From assembly GCF_003751085.1 (NCBI RefSeq), contig NZ_RJJY01000001.1, forward strand, positions 1,426,001 to 1,490,000: a stretch of DNA of 64,000 nucleotides. The letters are read 5' to 3'. Origin of the DNA: Micromonospora sp. Llam0 (GTDB lineage: Bacteria; Actinomycetota; Actinomycetes; Mycobacteriales; Micromonosporaceae). Positions 41,288 to 49,170 of this stretch are shown here, one piece after another (position 1 is the stretch's first letter; every line of letters starts with the position of its first letter). The notes under the pieces were generated by a model, which was not told the DNA's origin, searched no databases, and saw only the letters and a program-made list of their open reading frames with translations. The translations under genes were made by a program, and so were the position numbers.

Positions 41288-42504
41288 GACGCCTCGCAGC
41301 GCCGGCACGGGGTGCTCGGTTCACCGCGGAACTGCTCCCACACCGCTGCGCCGAACCACATCGTCTCCAGATCGTCGGTCAGGAGGTTGCCGGCTCGCAG
41401 GGACCGGTTCTCCACCCCGAAGATGCACGGGTAGACGTCTCCGCGTTGGTCGACGGCGAAGCCGATGCTGCCGCTGCCGCACCCCTCGGTGGGGCTGATC
41501 GTCTCGATCTCCACGTCGTACGCCTCGGCGAGGCGCTGGCATTCGGGTAGCAGCACGGTCAGGATCGTGGTGTCGTCCAAGGTCACTGCCGGGTTCGACC
41601 GCCCTACCGGCTTCTGCGGGAAGAACTTGAACCGGCGCACGCCGCCGCCGAGCCCGACCTGAACGACCTGTTCCAGCTCGCGCAGGTTGATGTGGTTGAC
41701 CACGGTGTTGATGACGACCTCGGTGAACTCGCCGAGTGCACGGATCCCTGCGATGGTCCTGTGCCAGGAGCCGGGCGCGTTCCGGATCATCTCGTGCGTC
41801 GCGGCCTGCCCGCCGTCCAGGGACACCTGCACTGGGGACAACCCGAGTTCGCGGAGACGCTCCAGCCGGCCGGCGTTGAGCACGGTGGCGTTGGTCGACA
41901 CCCCGAAGCCCAACCCTCGGCCGATGATGTCGGCGGCCAGGTCGAAGAACTCCGGCAGGAGCAAACTCTCACCGCCGGTGACGTAGATGTCTAGTACGCC
42001 GTAGTCATCGAGCCGGCGGATGATCTCGTGCCACCTGTTCAATGGCAGCAGGAACGGGTCCGCTTTCGGACCTCCGGAGCAGTAGCAGTGCAAGCACTTC
42101 TGGTTGCAGACCGTAAAGGGTTGCAAGTGGACCCAGAAGGGTTTGAGCACCGATGCCCTTGGCCGCGCTGCCTCGGCTTCGTCGGCGACCGCGTGGACCC
42201 GTGCTGCCGTCACCGGCTCGCTCGACGCGTCGTCGGCCGGCGTGAGGACACCCGCTGAGTGCAGTTCACCGACGACGGTAGTCCACCGGGACTGGTCAAG
42301 GCCGAAGCGGTCGGCGAGCGCGGTCTGTGCTTGCGGCGGAAACTGCGGGGTCAACGGCTCGCGGGCCAGCAGCGCGACCATGGCCGCCGTGCTCGGCAAC
42401 TCCACGAAGCGGCGGGGCTGGGTGGTAGTCCACGCGAGGGCGCCGAAGTGCTCGTGCCGCAACCGCATGTCCGCCATCCGCAGCACCGGGGGAAGTGACG
42501 TCAC
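41275..42504 (-). CDS. Radical SAM-SPASM peptide maturase with PqqD-like N-terminus
   Basis: The 409-aa protein has three parts. Residues 1-90 resemble a PqqD/RiPP recognition element (RLRHEHFGALAWTTTQPRRFVEL), which binds leader peptides. The radical SAM core carries C133-x3-C137-x2-C140 (TVCNQKCLHCY) and TGGESLLLPEFFDLAADI. A SPASM-type C-terminus binds extra clusters, with GCGSGSIGFAVDQRGDVYPC, NLLTDDLETMW and the closing cysteines C400, C403 and C407. This layout is typical of enzymes that make thioether, C-C or other crosslinks in ribosomal peptides. It is preceded by a hairpin and the 57-codon precursor gene. Confidence 0.9.
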   Translation of the reverse strand: MTSLPPVLRMADMRLRHEHFGALAWTTTQPRRFVELPSTAAMVALLAREPLTPQFPPQAQTALADRFGLDQSRWTTVVGELHSAGVLTPADDASSEPVTAARVHAVADEAEAARPRASVLKPFWVHLQPFTVCNQKCLHCYCSGGPKADPFLLPLNRWHEIIRRLDDYGVLDIYVTGGESLLLPEFFDLAADIIGRGLGFGVSTNATVLNAGRLERLRELGLSPVQVSLDGGQAATHEMIRNAPGSWHRTIAGIRALGEFTEVVINTVVNHINLRELEQVVQVGLGGGVRRFKFFPQKPVGRSNPAVTLDDTTILTVLLPECQRLAEAYDVEIETISPTEGCGSGSIGFAVDQRGDVYPCIFGVENRSLRAGNLLTDDLETMWFGAAVWEQFRGEPSTPCRRCEASCLR

Positions 42505-42524
42505 AGGGGCCTCCCAGGCTGGGG

Positions 42525-42559
42525 CTGCCGGCCCGCGTGGGGGGTTTGCGGGCCGGCAG
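42525..42559 (-). terminator. Hairpin between precursor and maturase genes
   Basis: The arms CTGCCGGCCCGC and GCGGGCCGGCAG are perfectly complementary, with an 11-base loop rich in G and T. The hairpin lies in the 93-bp gap between the precursor stop and the maturase start. It may act as a partial terminator or a 3' stabiliser, giving much more precursor than enzyme mRNA. Confidence 0.7.
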
Positions 42560-42597
42560 TCATCTCGATTCGTTCTCCGAGCTGTAGCGGGGTGGAT

Positions 42598-42771
42598 CTA
42601 CCTGGCGGACGTCACGGTGGGCACGCCACCGCTGCCCTGGGCGACGGTGCCCGAGTAGGTCTTGCAGCCCAGCGCGAGCGTCGCCGCTGCCACCGAGGAG
42701 TACTGCCGGACCTGGTCGGAGCCACGGGGGGTCGGGTTGGCCGCAGGGGCCGTGGTGCTGGTGGGGATCAT
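42598..42771 (-). CDS. Candidate RiPP precursor peptide (57 aa)
   Basis: A 57-codon frame on the minus strand, ATG at 42769-42771 and TAG at 42598-42600, with the ribosome-binding site GGAAGG seven bases before the start. The N-terminal 20 residues are Pro/Thr/Ala-rich with a single Arg and Asp, as in a leader. Residues 24-57 hold Y24, a small-residue run (SSVAAATLALG, 25-35), C36, K37, Y39, and a Gly/Ser/Thr/Val tail ending in R57. One cysteine and many hydroxyl residues fit a single thioether or other radical crosslink plus O-carbamoylation. It directly precedes the PqqD-like radical SAM-SPASM gene. The core boundaries are not known and no homologue is recalled. Confidence 0.78.
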   Translation of the reverse strand: MIPTSTTAPAANPTPRGSDQVRQYSSVAAATLALGCKTYSGTVAQGSGGVPTVTSAR

Positions 42772-42933
42772 CGATCTACCTTCCTACGAGGCTTGCAATG
42801 ACGAGAGTCACTACATCCCACCCCACCCACAGCGCGTAACCCTACGATGGGGGCACCACTACGGGGGGTCATGCAAAGAGCCTTGTTGGCGGTATAGTCG
42901 GTCGATCGACCTGCGCGTCCCTTGAGGAGCCCT
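42772..42933. promoter_or_regulatory. Divergent promoter region of the peptide locus
   Basis: This 162-bp region separates the precursor gene (leftward) from the XRE-TPR regulator gene (rightward). It holds the dyad TGAC-GAGA-GTCA (near 42800) and two similar boxes, CCTACGATGGGGGC and ACTACGGGGGGTC, with their CTACG cores 17 bp apart (42842 and 42859). These are candidate operators for the regulator. Confidence 0.55.
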
Positions 42934-44259
42934 GTGGACTCGTCTGCGTCAGCTCGAATGCTTCCCCGCCGGCTGCTTCACGACCCCGTCGTGGTGCAGG
43001 CTCTACGGGCTCGAACCTTCAGCACGGTCTTCGCCGCCGCGAAGAAGGCGGGACTGAGCTGGAACGCGATCGCCGCCGCGACCGGCTTGAAAGCCGACCG
43101 GATCAGCCTGATCGCCCGGGGCGAAGCACAGATCACCGCGTTCGACACTGTCGAGCGCATCGCCGATGGGTTACGCATCCCCGGTGCAATGATGGGCCTG
43201 GCCGCGCGATCCTGGGAGAGTGACGCCTCTGTCACACCACGCCCAGCGATGGAGGATGAATCCATGCATCGACGAAACCTACTGCGTTCCGCCCTCGCTG
43301 CCGGATTGACCGCCGTCCCCCTCACCGAGCTCACCGATCTGCTGGCCAAAGCTGACAACGCCTTGGCCGGTGCCGGCCCCGCCGACATCGCCCGGCTGGA
43401 AGCCACCACGGAACAGCACAGCTACGGCTACGGAGGTCGCGCGCCGACCGACGTTCTAGCCGACCTGATCTCCGACTTCAGCGACGTGGTTCCCCTGCTA
43501 CAGCGACCTCAACCCGCTGCCGCCCGCACCGCACTAACCCGGATCATGGGCCAACTCGGCGGCATGGCTGCCGTCGTCCTGCACGACCTCGGCAGCCAGC
43601 GTGAGGCGAACGCCTGGTTCGCCACCGCCGCTCGCTCCGCACAGGAGTCCGGTGACAGGCAACTACACGCCTGGATACTCGCCCGCAAAGCCATGGTCCC
43701 GCTGAACTTCGGCTCGCCCGAAGCAGCAGCCGCGTTCGCCGAACAGGCCAGGCGTATAGCCGGAGCGACTCCTACCGCCGCCGCAGCTCTAGCCGCCGCC
43801 GTCACCGGCCGTGCCTACGCACTGGTCGGTCGCCGCGAGGAAGCCACGGCGGCGCTCCGCGACGCCGACCGCCTCGCCGACACGCTCCCCGAGGACCAAC
43901 GTGCTGACACCTGGTTCGGCCACTGCGAGCAGAAGCACCACGTTCACCTCTCCCACGCGATGACTGCCCTCGGCGAGACGCGTCGCGCACGAGAAAGCCA
44001 AGCTCACGCACTCGCTCTCTCCGCACCTACCAGTACCTTGACCCGCGCCTTGCTGCACCTCGACGCGGCGACCTGTCAACACTGCGACGGCCACACCCTA
44101 GACGCGTGTCAGGCTGCGGTCGCAACCCTCGTAGACATTCCAGTCCGCTACCAAACAGGCCTTACCCGCCGCCGCGCCGTCGATCTCTACCGTAGCGTCC
44201 CCGCTAACCTGCGCTCGGCACCAGCCGCACGATGGTTGGCTGAGGTTCTTGCGGTGTAA
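42934..44259 (+). CDS. XRE-family regulator with TPR-like C-terminus
   Basis: A 441-aa transcription regulator. Residues 15-65 form a helix-turn-helix (RTFSTVFAAAKKAGLSWNAIAAATGLKADRI). A linker holds a twin-arginine-like RRNLLRSALAAGLTAVPL segment near residue 113. The rest is alpha-helical TPR-like sequence (residues 190-430: REANAWFATAARSAQESGDRQLH, EAAAAFAEQARRIAGATPTAAAAL and so on). The GTG at 42934 has GAGGAG five bases upstream and is preferred to an in-frame TTG. It is divergent from the precursor gene and probably controls it. Such TPR regulators can respond to peptides or small ligands. Confidence 0.82.
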   Translation: MDSSASARMLPRRLLHDPVVVQALRARTFSTVFAAAKKAGLSWNAIAAATGLKADRISLIARGEAQITAFDTVERIADGLRIPGAMMGLAARSWESDASVTPRPAMEDESMHRRNLLRSALAAGLTAVPLTELTDLLAKADNALAGAGPADIARLEATTEQHSYGYGGRAPTDVLADLISDFSDVVPLLQRPQPAAARTALTRIMGQLGGMAAVVLHDLGSQREANAWFATAARSAQESGDRQLHAWILARKAMVPLNFGSPEAAAAFAEQARRIAGATPTAAAALAAAVTGRAYALVGRREEATAALRDADRLADTLPEDQRADTWFGHCEQKHHVHLSHAMTALGETRRARESQAHALALSAPTSTLTRALLHLDAATCQHCDGHTLDACQAAVATLVDIPVRYQTGLTRRRAVDLYRSVPANLRSAPAARWLAEVLAV

Positions 44260-44440
44260 TCCAATGCTCCACCGGCATCGATTGCCGAACATCCCCTATC
44301 CGCCTGCATGATATTCCTCATCCAGCGGGAAAGCGTGGCTCATTTTAACGGTATCAAGGAACTCAGACGTTCATCGATACTAATGGGTGAGACCACTATC
44401 GTCGACGCCGGCACGGATCCGCCACGGAAAACGAATTGCC

Positions 44441-45358
44441 TCAATCATGCGACCCGGGCACACCGGATAGCTCATTGGCTCTTTGGTGGATGATCTTCTT
44501 GGATGCGGTTTTGTTGAGGGCGCAGCTGCGGATAGCGGTGATGACTGATTCAAATCGGTCGACCTCTGCCGGTTTGTTGACGAGCAGGTGCCCCATGAAT
44601 CCATCCACGTAGACGGTCGGTGGCTCGGAGTTGTCGGCGAACCGTAGCATCGCGAACGGCCCGGTCACGATTCCCTGGTGTAGTCCCGCGTCGAAGGGGA
44701 CGACGCACACCGAGACGTTGGGAAGCTCGCTGAGTGTGATGATGTGCAGGAGCTGTTTGGCCATCACGGCTGGGGAGGCCGTGGGGCGCAGCAGGACCGA
44801 TTGGCCGACGATCCATTCCATGTGTGTCGGCTCGACGTCTCGGGTTAGAACCTCTTGCCGTCTCATTCGGACTTGCACTCGGCGTTCGATCTCGGCGTTG
44901 TCCCGGATGCGCCCGTCGGTTCCCGGGATGCGTAGCATTTCTCGGGCATAGTCTTCCGTTTGCAGGAGGCCGTGTACTCGCTCTGCTTCGTAGGCGATGA
45001 TCGCGGACGCTGCTTGTTCCAGTCCGATGTATATGTCGAAGTTGGTTGGCAGGATGTCTGAGTAGGGATGGAACCAACCTTTAACTTTACTGACCTCCGC
45101 GAGCGCCAGGAGGGTGCGCCGTTGCTCGTCGGTGGCGCCGAACAAGTCGCATAGACCCTGGACCTCAAGTCTTTTGATCACGACGCCAGGCAGGCCGTGT
45201 TCCATCTTGTAGTAGGTCGGGCGAGCCCGCTCGATGTGTGCGGCGGCTTGTTCTGCGGTGATCGGGCTGCCATCCGGGTTCGTCGCCTTGGCGCGCAGGT
45301 CAGCGAGCAGCCTTCCGATGCGTCGTCTGGCGACGGCAGCGCCCGCATGATCGTCCAC
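44441..45358 (-). CDS. HTH-DUF5753 regulator, duplicate copy without its DUF397 partner
   Basis: A product of about 305 aa with an N-terminal XRE-type domain (HIERARPTYYKMEHGLPGV) and a C-terminal DUF5753 domain (GLEQAASAIIAYEAERVHGLLQTEDYAREML, HMEWIVGQSVLLRP, VCVVPFDAGLHQGIVTGPFAMLRFAD). It is identical to the protein at 48262-49170 except at the last residues, because an 895-bp segment is duplicated in inverted orientation. Here the duplication stops before the DUF397 gene, and the C-terminus reads ANELSGVPGSHD instead of AKELSGA. The start is uncertain: GTG at 45358 lacks a clear ribosome-binding site, and the frame is open 50 codons further, into the end of the next gene. Confidence 0.72.
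   Translation of the reverse strand: MDDHAGAAVARRRIGRLLADLRAKATNPDGSPITAEQAAAHIERARPTYYKMEHGLPGVVIKRLEVQGLCDLFGATDEQRRTLLALAEVSKVKGWFHPYSDILPTNFDIYIGLEQAASAIIAYEAERVHGLLQTEDYAREMLRIPGTDGRIRDNAEIERRVQVRMRRQEVLTRDVEPTHMEWIVGQSVLLRPTASPAVMAKQLLHIITLSELPNVSVCVVPFDAGLHQGIVTGPFAMLRFADNSEPPTVYVDGFMGHLLVNKPAEVDRFESVITAIRSCALNKTASKKIIHQRANELSGVPGSHD
44461..45355 (-). repeat. 895-bp inverted duplication, copy 1
   Basis: It matches 48271-49165 in reverse complement. Identity starts at GACGATCATGCGGGC and ends at GAGCTATCCGGTG. One base difference was noticed (AATGAG against AAGGAG near the gene end). The two copies point away from the 2.9 kb between them in gene sense and could pair for inversion. Confidence 0.92.
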
Positions 45359-45438
45359 AGCTTCGATGCGTCTGCTACCAGCACGAACCCGAGGTGCGGT
45401 CGCGTTCGTGCTGGTGGCAAATTCTCGGACCGATCGGA

Positions 45439-46389
45439 TCACCTTCTCCTCCCCACCGTCGCTCCATTCCTGGAACTGCGCACGATGACGTTCCTTTTGG
45501 AATCCCAACGCCTTGCTGCGTCTAGGATCAGCTTCCGGGAGGACTCCGTATCGAGAGCGGCAGTGTCGGTGGCGTCGCGGATTACTGCGTAGCGGCGGTC
45601 GTTGGCGGGCTCCATGCTGGTGCCCGATTCACGCCAAGCGCAGCCCACCGACCCGATGCTGAAAATCGTCGCCGGCCGGTTCTCAGGTGAACGGGCAGCC
45701 GATGGGAGGACTCGTACGCGCACGGTTTCGAAGTTGGCCAGATCGGCGATGAAGTGGATCTGCTCGCGCATCTCGGCCGGCGTTGCGATGTCCCGCATCA
45801 GCACTGATTCGGCGATCGTGATGTCGACACGTGGCCTTCTGCGCTTGGCCAGTATCCGCCGCTGCCGTTCAAGTCGTGCCTGGAGACGTCCGGCGATCAC
45901 TGATGGCGGGAGGTTGGTGCGGGCGAGCACCGCTGCGGCGTACTTGGGCGTTTGGAGCAGCCCGGGAACAACGGCCGGCTGGTACTGCCAGGTTTGGGTG
46001 CACGCGTCTTCCAGCGCGAGGTAGAGCCTGGTGGGCGGTGAAAGTACTGAGGTGGAAAACTGATCCCACCAGCCAGGTTGGAAATTGGATATGAGTGCCT
46101 GCAGCCCGTCCTTGATATCGTCTGCCGGGTGGTACACGTCGCATAGTGCCGTCATCTCGGCGGGTCGTATGGTGCGGGTGCCGTTCTCGACGGCGCGGAT
46201 GACCGCGATGCTGCAACCAGCGGTGGATCCCGCGTGGCTTTGGCTGATGTTCCTCGCGGTTCGCAGGAGCCGGAGGCAGCGACCGGCGAGCCACGTCGCG
46301 ACCGGCGCGGTTCGTGGCGAGCAGGCGGCGAGCAGGTCTCGGCACGTGCCATCCGGATCGAGGCTGGGTGTTGGTCTGCCGACGGTCAC
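45439..46389 (-). CDS. HTH-DUF5753 regulator
   Basis: A 316-aa protein with an N-terminal helix-turn-helix (LRTARNISQSHAGSTAGCSIAVIRAVENG) and a DUF5753 domain (FQPGWWDQFSTSVLSPPTRLYLALEDACTQTWQYQPAVVPGLLQTPKYAAAVLART). It is clearly a paralogue, not a copy, of its duplicated neighbour. DUF5753 regulators usually act with small DUF397 partners in actinomycete development and antibiotic control. Its GTG overlaps the stop of a small upstream frame (GTGA). It lies 80 bp before the neighbour's likely start, on the same strand. Confidence 0.8.
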   Translation of the reverse strand: MTVGRPTPSLDPDGTCRDLLAACSPRTAPVATWLAGRCLRLLRTARNISQSHAGSTAGCSIAVIRAVENGTRTIRPAEMTALCDVYHPADDIKDGLQALISNFQPGWWDQFSTSVLSPPTRLYLALEDACTQTWQYQPAVVPGLLQTPKYAAAVLARTNLPPSVIAGRLQARLERQRRILAKRRRPRVDITIAESVLMRDIATPAEMREQIHFIADLANFETVRVRVLPSAARSPENRPATIFSIGSVGCAWRESGTSMEPANDRRYAVIRDATDTAALDTESSRKLILDAARRWDSKRNVIVRSSRNGATVGRRR

Positions 46390-46541
46390 GATTTGCTCCC
46401 GGCGTTACTGGTGAAGGGCTGCCGCCACAGGGGCCAGAGCGGTGCCCCGCCGTCGGGCACGGAGGTCGGTACGTGACGGGAGGGGCGATAGCCGTACCGG
46501 GCGGCGGCGTGTCGGACTTTTGACGGCGAGATCGTGGGCAA
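46386..46541 (-). CDS. Small basic protein coupled to the HTH-DUF5753 gene
   Basis: A candidate 51-aa basic protein containing KVRHAAARYGYRPSRHVPTS and PLWPLWRQPF. Its TGA overlaps the GTG of the following regulator gene, and GAGGAG precedes the proposed TTG start by nine bases, which support it as a real coupled gene. No family is recognised. A longer frame upstream has poor composition. The 268 bp between it and the next gene (46542-46809) hold nothing clear. Confidence 0.45.
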   Translation of the reverse strand: MPTISPSKVRHAAARYGYRPSRHVPTSVPDGGAPLWPLWRQPFTSNAGSKS

Positions 46542-46809
46542 CAGCGTGGTCTCCTCATTTCGGTAGGTGTGAGGTGCCGATATGCAGAGATCGAGGCGAG
46601 CACTGCCCCAAAGACGTCGGACAGGGCTGTCGACGGGTGTCACCAGACGCCGCCGCTGCGATTGGCCCGTATGCGCCGAAGGTTGCCTACGCGAGTCTCG
46701 GGGCTTCGCTGATGCTTGCGACATCACGGCCGGTACCTCTGCCGGGTTCAACCTCTCGGAACGTGGGGTCAGATAGCAGATGGCGTCGTCGAGAGCGGCC
46801 ACGACGACT

Positions 46810-47220
46810 TCAGCCCGTACGTTCGGTGCGCCGTGCGTGGTCTGTCGCCTGCCTGTCAGGGGTCACGATCGCCGGGTCGGTGACGCGAGCCTGAGCGAGG
46901 ACCGCCGCGAGAGCGTCGTGCATCACCTCGCCCTGAACGAGGCGCACGTAGTGCGACCGCCTCTCCTCAAAACTCCCCAGTTCGATACGGATGAAGTCGG
47001 TTCGCGGTGGGTCGTCGACAAACCGGACGAGTTGGAGGGTCACCTCGGTCGGGTACCGCCCCGGCTGCGGGTTGCAGGCGTAGCGGCGGCCCCAGTGGGC
47101 CGGCGGTGACGATTCGGGATGGAACTCACTTGGCCCGCTAGCAGTGCACTCGGCCGATTCGCACCAGTCCGGGTGCGGGTCGTCCGCGATCTCTGACGCT
47201 GCTTGAGACTGACTGTCCAC
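46810..47220 (-). CDS. HPxWC-motif hypothetical protein A
   Basis: A 136-aa protein with HPDWCESAECTAS near the N-terminus, a possible small metal or structural motif, followed by a beta-rich middle (VTLQLVRFVDDPPRTDFIRIELG) and a helical end (HDALAAVLAQARV). A second protein with the same motif is at 50460-50843 in this element. Such proteins are common on actinomycete integrative elements and may bind DNA or a partner protein; this is inference. The GTG at 47220 is preferred because AGGA stands five bases upstream. Confidence 0.65.
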   Translation of the reverse strand: MDSQSQAASEIADDPHPDWCESAECTASGPSEFHPESSPPAHWGRRYACNPQPGRYPTEVTLQLVRFVDDPPRTDFIRIELGSFEERRSHYVRLVQGEVMHDALAAVLAQARVTDPAIVTPDRQATDHARRTERTG

Positions 47221-47249
47221 AATCGTCCTTTCGCATTGGGATCGGCTGG

Positions 47250-47567
47250 TCACACCGGGGCTGCGGATCTCGTGGGAGTGGGGCCGAGGTTGTGTGGCCG
47301 GATCGGAAGGGCCTTGGTGCCGTCAAGGTCTGCGGGCTCCTCCCGGGCCATGACGTTGCGCGGGAGTAGGGAGTCGACGCTGGTCCCGCCGCCGGGTAGC
47401 TGGTATCTCACGAGCAGCGCGATGTGTGAGTTGGTGTCCACGACGCCGGGTCGCCACTGCTCGGCGTGCGGTGGCCACACCCAGACGGCGTCGGCAGGTT
47501 GGTACGCGGTGGCGTCCGCGATGTCGTCGGGGTGGCGCTCGGTCGGGTCGATGACAGGGGTGGGCAT
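47250..47567 (-). CDS. Hypothetical protein
   Basis: A protein of about 105 aa with a compact beta-rich middle, AVWVWPPHAEQWRPGVVDT then HIALLVRYQLPGGGTSVDSLLPRNVM, resembling a small SH3-like or Tudor-like barrel, and a Pro-rich tail. AAGGAG precedes two adjacent ATG codons; the second (47567) has the better spacing. It lies 29 bp upstream of the HPxWC gene on the same strand, so the two are likely cotranscribed. Function unknown. Confidence 0.58.
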   Translation of the reverse strand: MPTPVIDPTERHPDDIADATAYQPADAVWVWPPHAEQWRPGVVDTNSHIALLVRYQLPGGGTSVDSLLPRNVMAREEPADLDGTKALPIRPHNLGPTPTRSAAPV

Positions 47568-47779
47568 CATCGCTCCTTGCATTTCTATGTAAGGGATGTA
47601 GTGGCAGGCTGGTGAGGACGGGAGTCGATCCTGCGGCTACGCGCGCCGCGTTGTTTCGGAAGGTCACGGCAAGGCTCTGCCGGACCACCTGCACGTATCG
47701 AGTGGGTCAAAGCTGCCTCCGCAGCCGTGAGTCGATCTGCGGCCCGTGATGCTTCATGAGGGTTGGGGACACAGCCGAG

Positions 47780-47926
47780 CTAGGCATGGCCAGTGGCAGA
47801 GCGCCTGCTGTGGTCACGGACCCGGCGTCCGCACTGCACGCACCAGCCGCTGACTTCCTTGCCGAAGCAGAAACCTGCCGCGAGGCCAACGATGAGACCT
47901 GCCACACCTACAAGGACCAGATCCAT
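47780..47926 (-). CDS. Small membrane protein with CxxC tail
   Basis: A 48-aa protein: one membrane helix (residues 2-22, LVLVGVAGLIVGLAAGFCFG) followed by GWCVQCGRRVRDH, a single CxxC knuckle, and a basic tail. The ATG at 47926 has AGGGAG seven bases upstream; the longer frame adds only low-complexity sequence. Too short for homology by eye; the ribosome-binding site and helix are the support. Confidence 0.5.
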   Translation of the reverse strand: MDLVLVGVAGLIVGLAAGFCFGKEVSGWCVQCGRRVRDHSRRSATGHA

Positions 47927-48087
47927 AGCGATCTCCCTGGTCAACGTTGTCGATCCCTGTGAGTGCGGAGCCCTCGCCGCGCCTGGTGAGGAGGGGTGGG
48001 GGCGATCCGGCAACCCTGGGAATCCTTGGGGCGTGGCCTGTAGTCACCAGTGGCCACGCTTTGAGTGAACCATCACATCACGCGGAA

Positions 48088-48229
48088 CGCAACGTTCAAA
48101 ATCCTGGCGTAGCATCGCGTCGAGATGTGAGCGTTGACGATGCAAGGAGGCATGTAACAGAGCGTTGCGTGCAGCCCGGGGTGAGTGTTAAATCTTGGAT
48201 TGAACGAGCGTTGCGAGTGGTACGCAACG
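48088..48229. promoter_or_regulatory. Four CGTTGCG/CGCAACG heptamers upstream of the HTH gene
   Basis: CGCAACG at 48088-48094, CGTTGCG at 48163-48169 and 48209-48215, and CGCAACG at 48223-48229. The last two form the dyad CGTTGCG-(7)-CGCAACG, 32 bp before the HTH-DUF5753 start. They are candidate autoregulatory operators. Copy 1 of the gene does not have them, because the duplication begins downstream. Confidence 0.6.
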
Positions 48230-48261
48230 TAGGGGCAGTCTTCGAGGGGAGCGAGCTGGAC

Positions 48262-49170
48262 GTGGTGGTCGACGATCATGCGGGCGCTGCCGTCGCCAGA
48301 CGACGCATCGGAAGGCTGCTCGCTGACCTGCGCGCCAAGGCGACGAACCCGGATGGCAGCCCGATCACCGCAGAACAAGCCGCCGCACACATCGAGCGGG
48401 CTCGCCCGACCTACTACAAGATGGAACACGGCCTGCCTGGCGTCGTGATCAAAAGACTTGAGGTCCAGGGTCTATGCGACTTGTTCGGCGCCACCGACGA
48501 GCAACGGCGCACCCTCCTGGCGCTCGCGGAGGTCAGTAAAGTTAAAGGTTGGTTCCATCCCTACTCAGACATCCTGCCAACCAACTTCGACATATACATC
48601 GGACTGGAACAAGCAGCGTCCGCGATCATCGCCTACGAAGCAGAGCGAGTACACGGCCTCCTGCAAACGGAAGACTATGCCCGAGAAATGCTACGCATCC
48701 CGGGAACCGACGGGCGCATCCGGGACAACGCCGAGATCGAACGCCGAGTGCAAGTCCGAATGAGACGGCAAGAGGTTCTAACCCGAGACGTCGAGCCGAC
48801 ACACATGGAATGGATCGTCGGCCAATCGGTCCTGCTGCGCCCCACGGCCTCCCCAGCCGTGATGGCCAAACAGCTCCTGCACATCATCACACTCAGCGAG
48901 CTTCCCAACGTCTCGGTGTGCGTCGTCCCCTTCGACGCGGGACTACACCAGGGAATCGTGACCGGGCCGTTCGCGATGCTACGGTTCGCCGACAACTCCG
49001 AGCCACCGACCGTCTACGTGGATGGATTCATGGGGCACCTGCTCGTCAACAAACCGGCAGAGGTCGACCGATTTGAATCAGTCATCACCGCTATCCGCAG
49101 CTGCGCCCTCAACAAAACCGCATCCAAGAAGATCATCCACCAAAGAGCCAAGGAGCTATCCGGTGCCTAA
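48262..49170 (+). CDS. HTH-DUF5753 regulator, copy paired with DUF397
   Basis: A 302-aa regulator with the same XRE-type and DUF5753 domains as the copy at 44441-45358. Two adjacent GTG codons follow GAGGGGAG; the first (48262) is used. Its stop overlaps the GTG of a DUF397 gene, the usual partner arrangement, so this is taken as the parental copy. DUF5753/DUF397 pairs resemble the WhiJ/BldB-like regulatory systems of Streptomyces, in which the small protein modulates the DNA-binding one. The heptamer cluster upstream suggests self-control. Confidence 0.85.
   Translation: MVVDDHAGAAVARRRIGRLLADLRAKATNPDGSPITAEQAAAHIERARPTYYKMEHGLPGVVIKRLEVQGLCDLFGATDEQRRTLLALAEVSKVKGWFHPYSDILPTNFDIYIGLEQAASAIIAYEAERVHGLLQTEDYAREMLRIPGTDGRIRDNAEIERRVQVRMRRQEVLTRDVEPTHMEWIVGQSVLLRPTASPAVMAKQLLHIITLSELPNVSVCVVPFDAGLHQGIVTGPFAMLRFADNSEPPTVYVDGFMGHLLVNKPAEVDRFESVITAIRSCALNKTASKKIIHQRAKELSGA
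48271..49165 (+). repeat. 895-bp inverted duplication, copy 2
   Basis: Partner of 44461-45355 on the other strand. It spans from codon 4 of the HTH-DUF5753 gene to the first three bases of the DUF397 gene, so it includes neither the promoter nor the partner gene. Confidence 0.92.

Noticed and set aside
47610..47700. tRNA-like sequence on the minus strand
   Set aside because: A T-loop-like ATCGACT and a D-arm-like stem can be found, but the acceptor stem pairs at only about four of seven positions, the D-loop lacks GG and there is no CCA.
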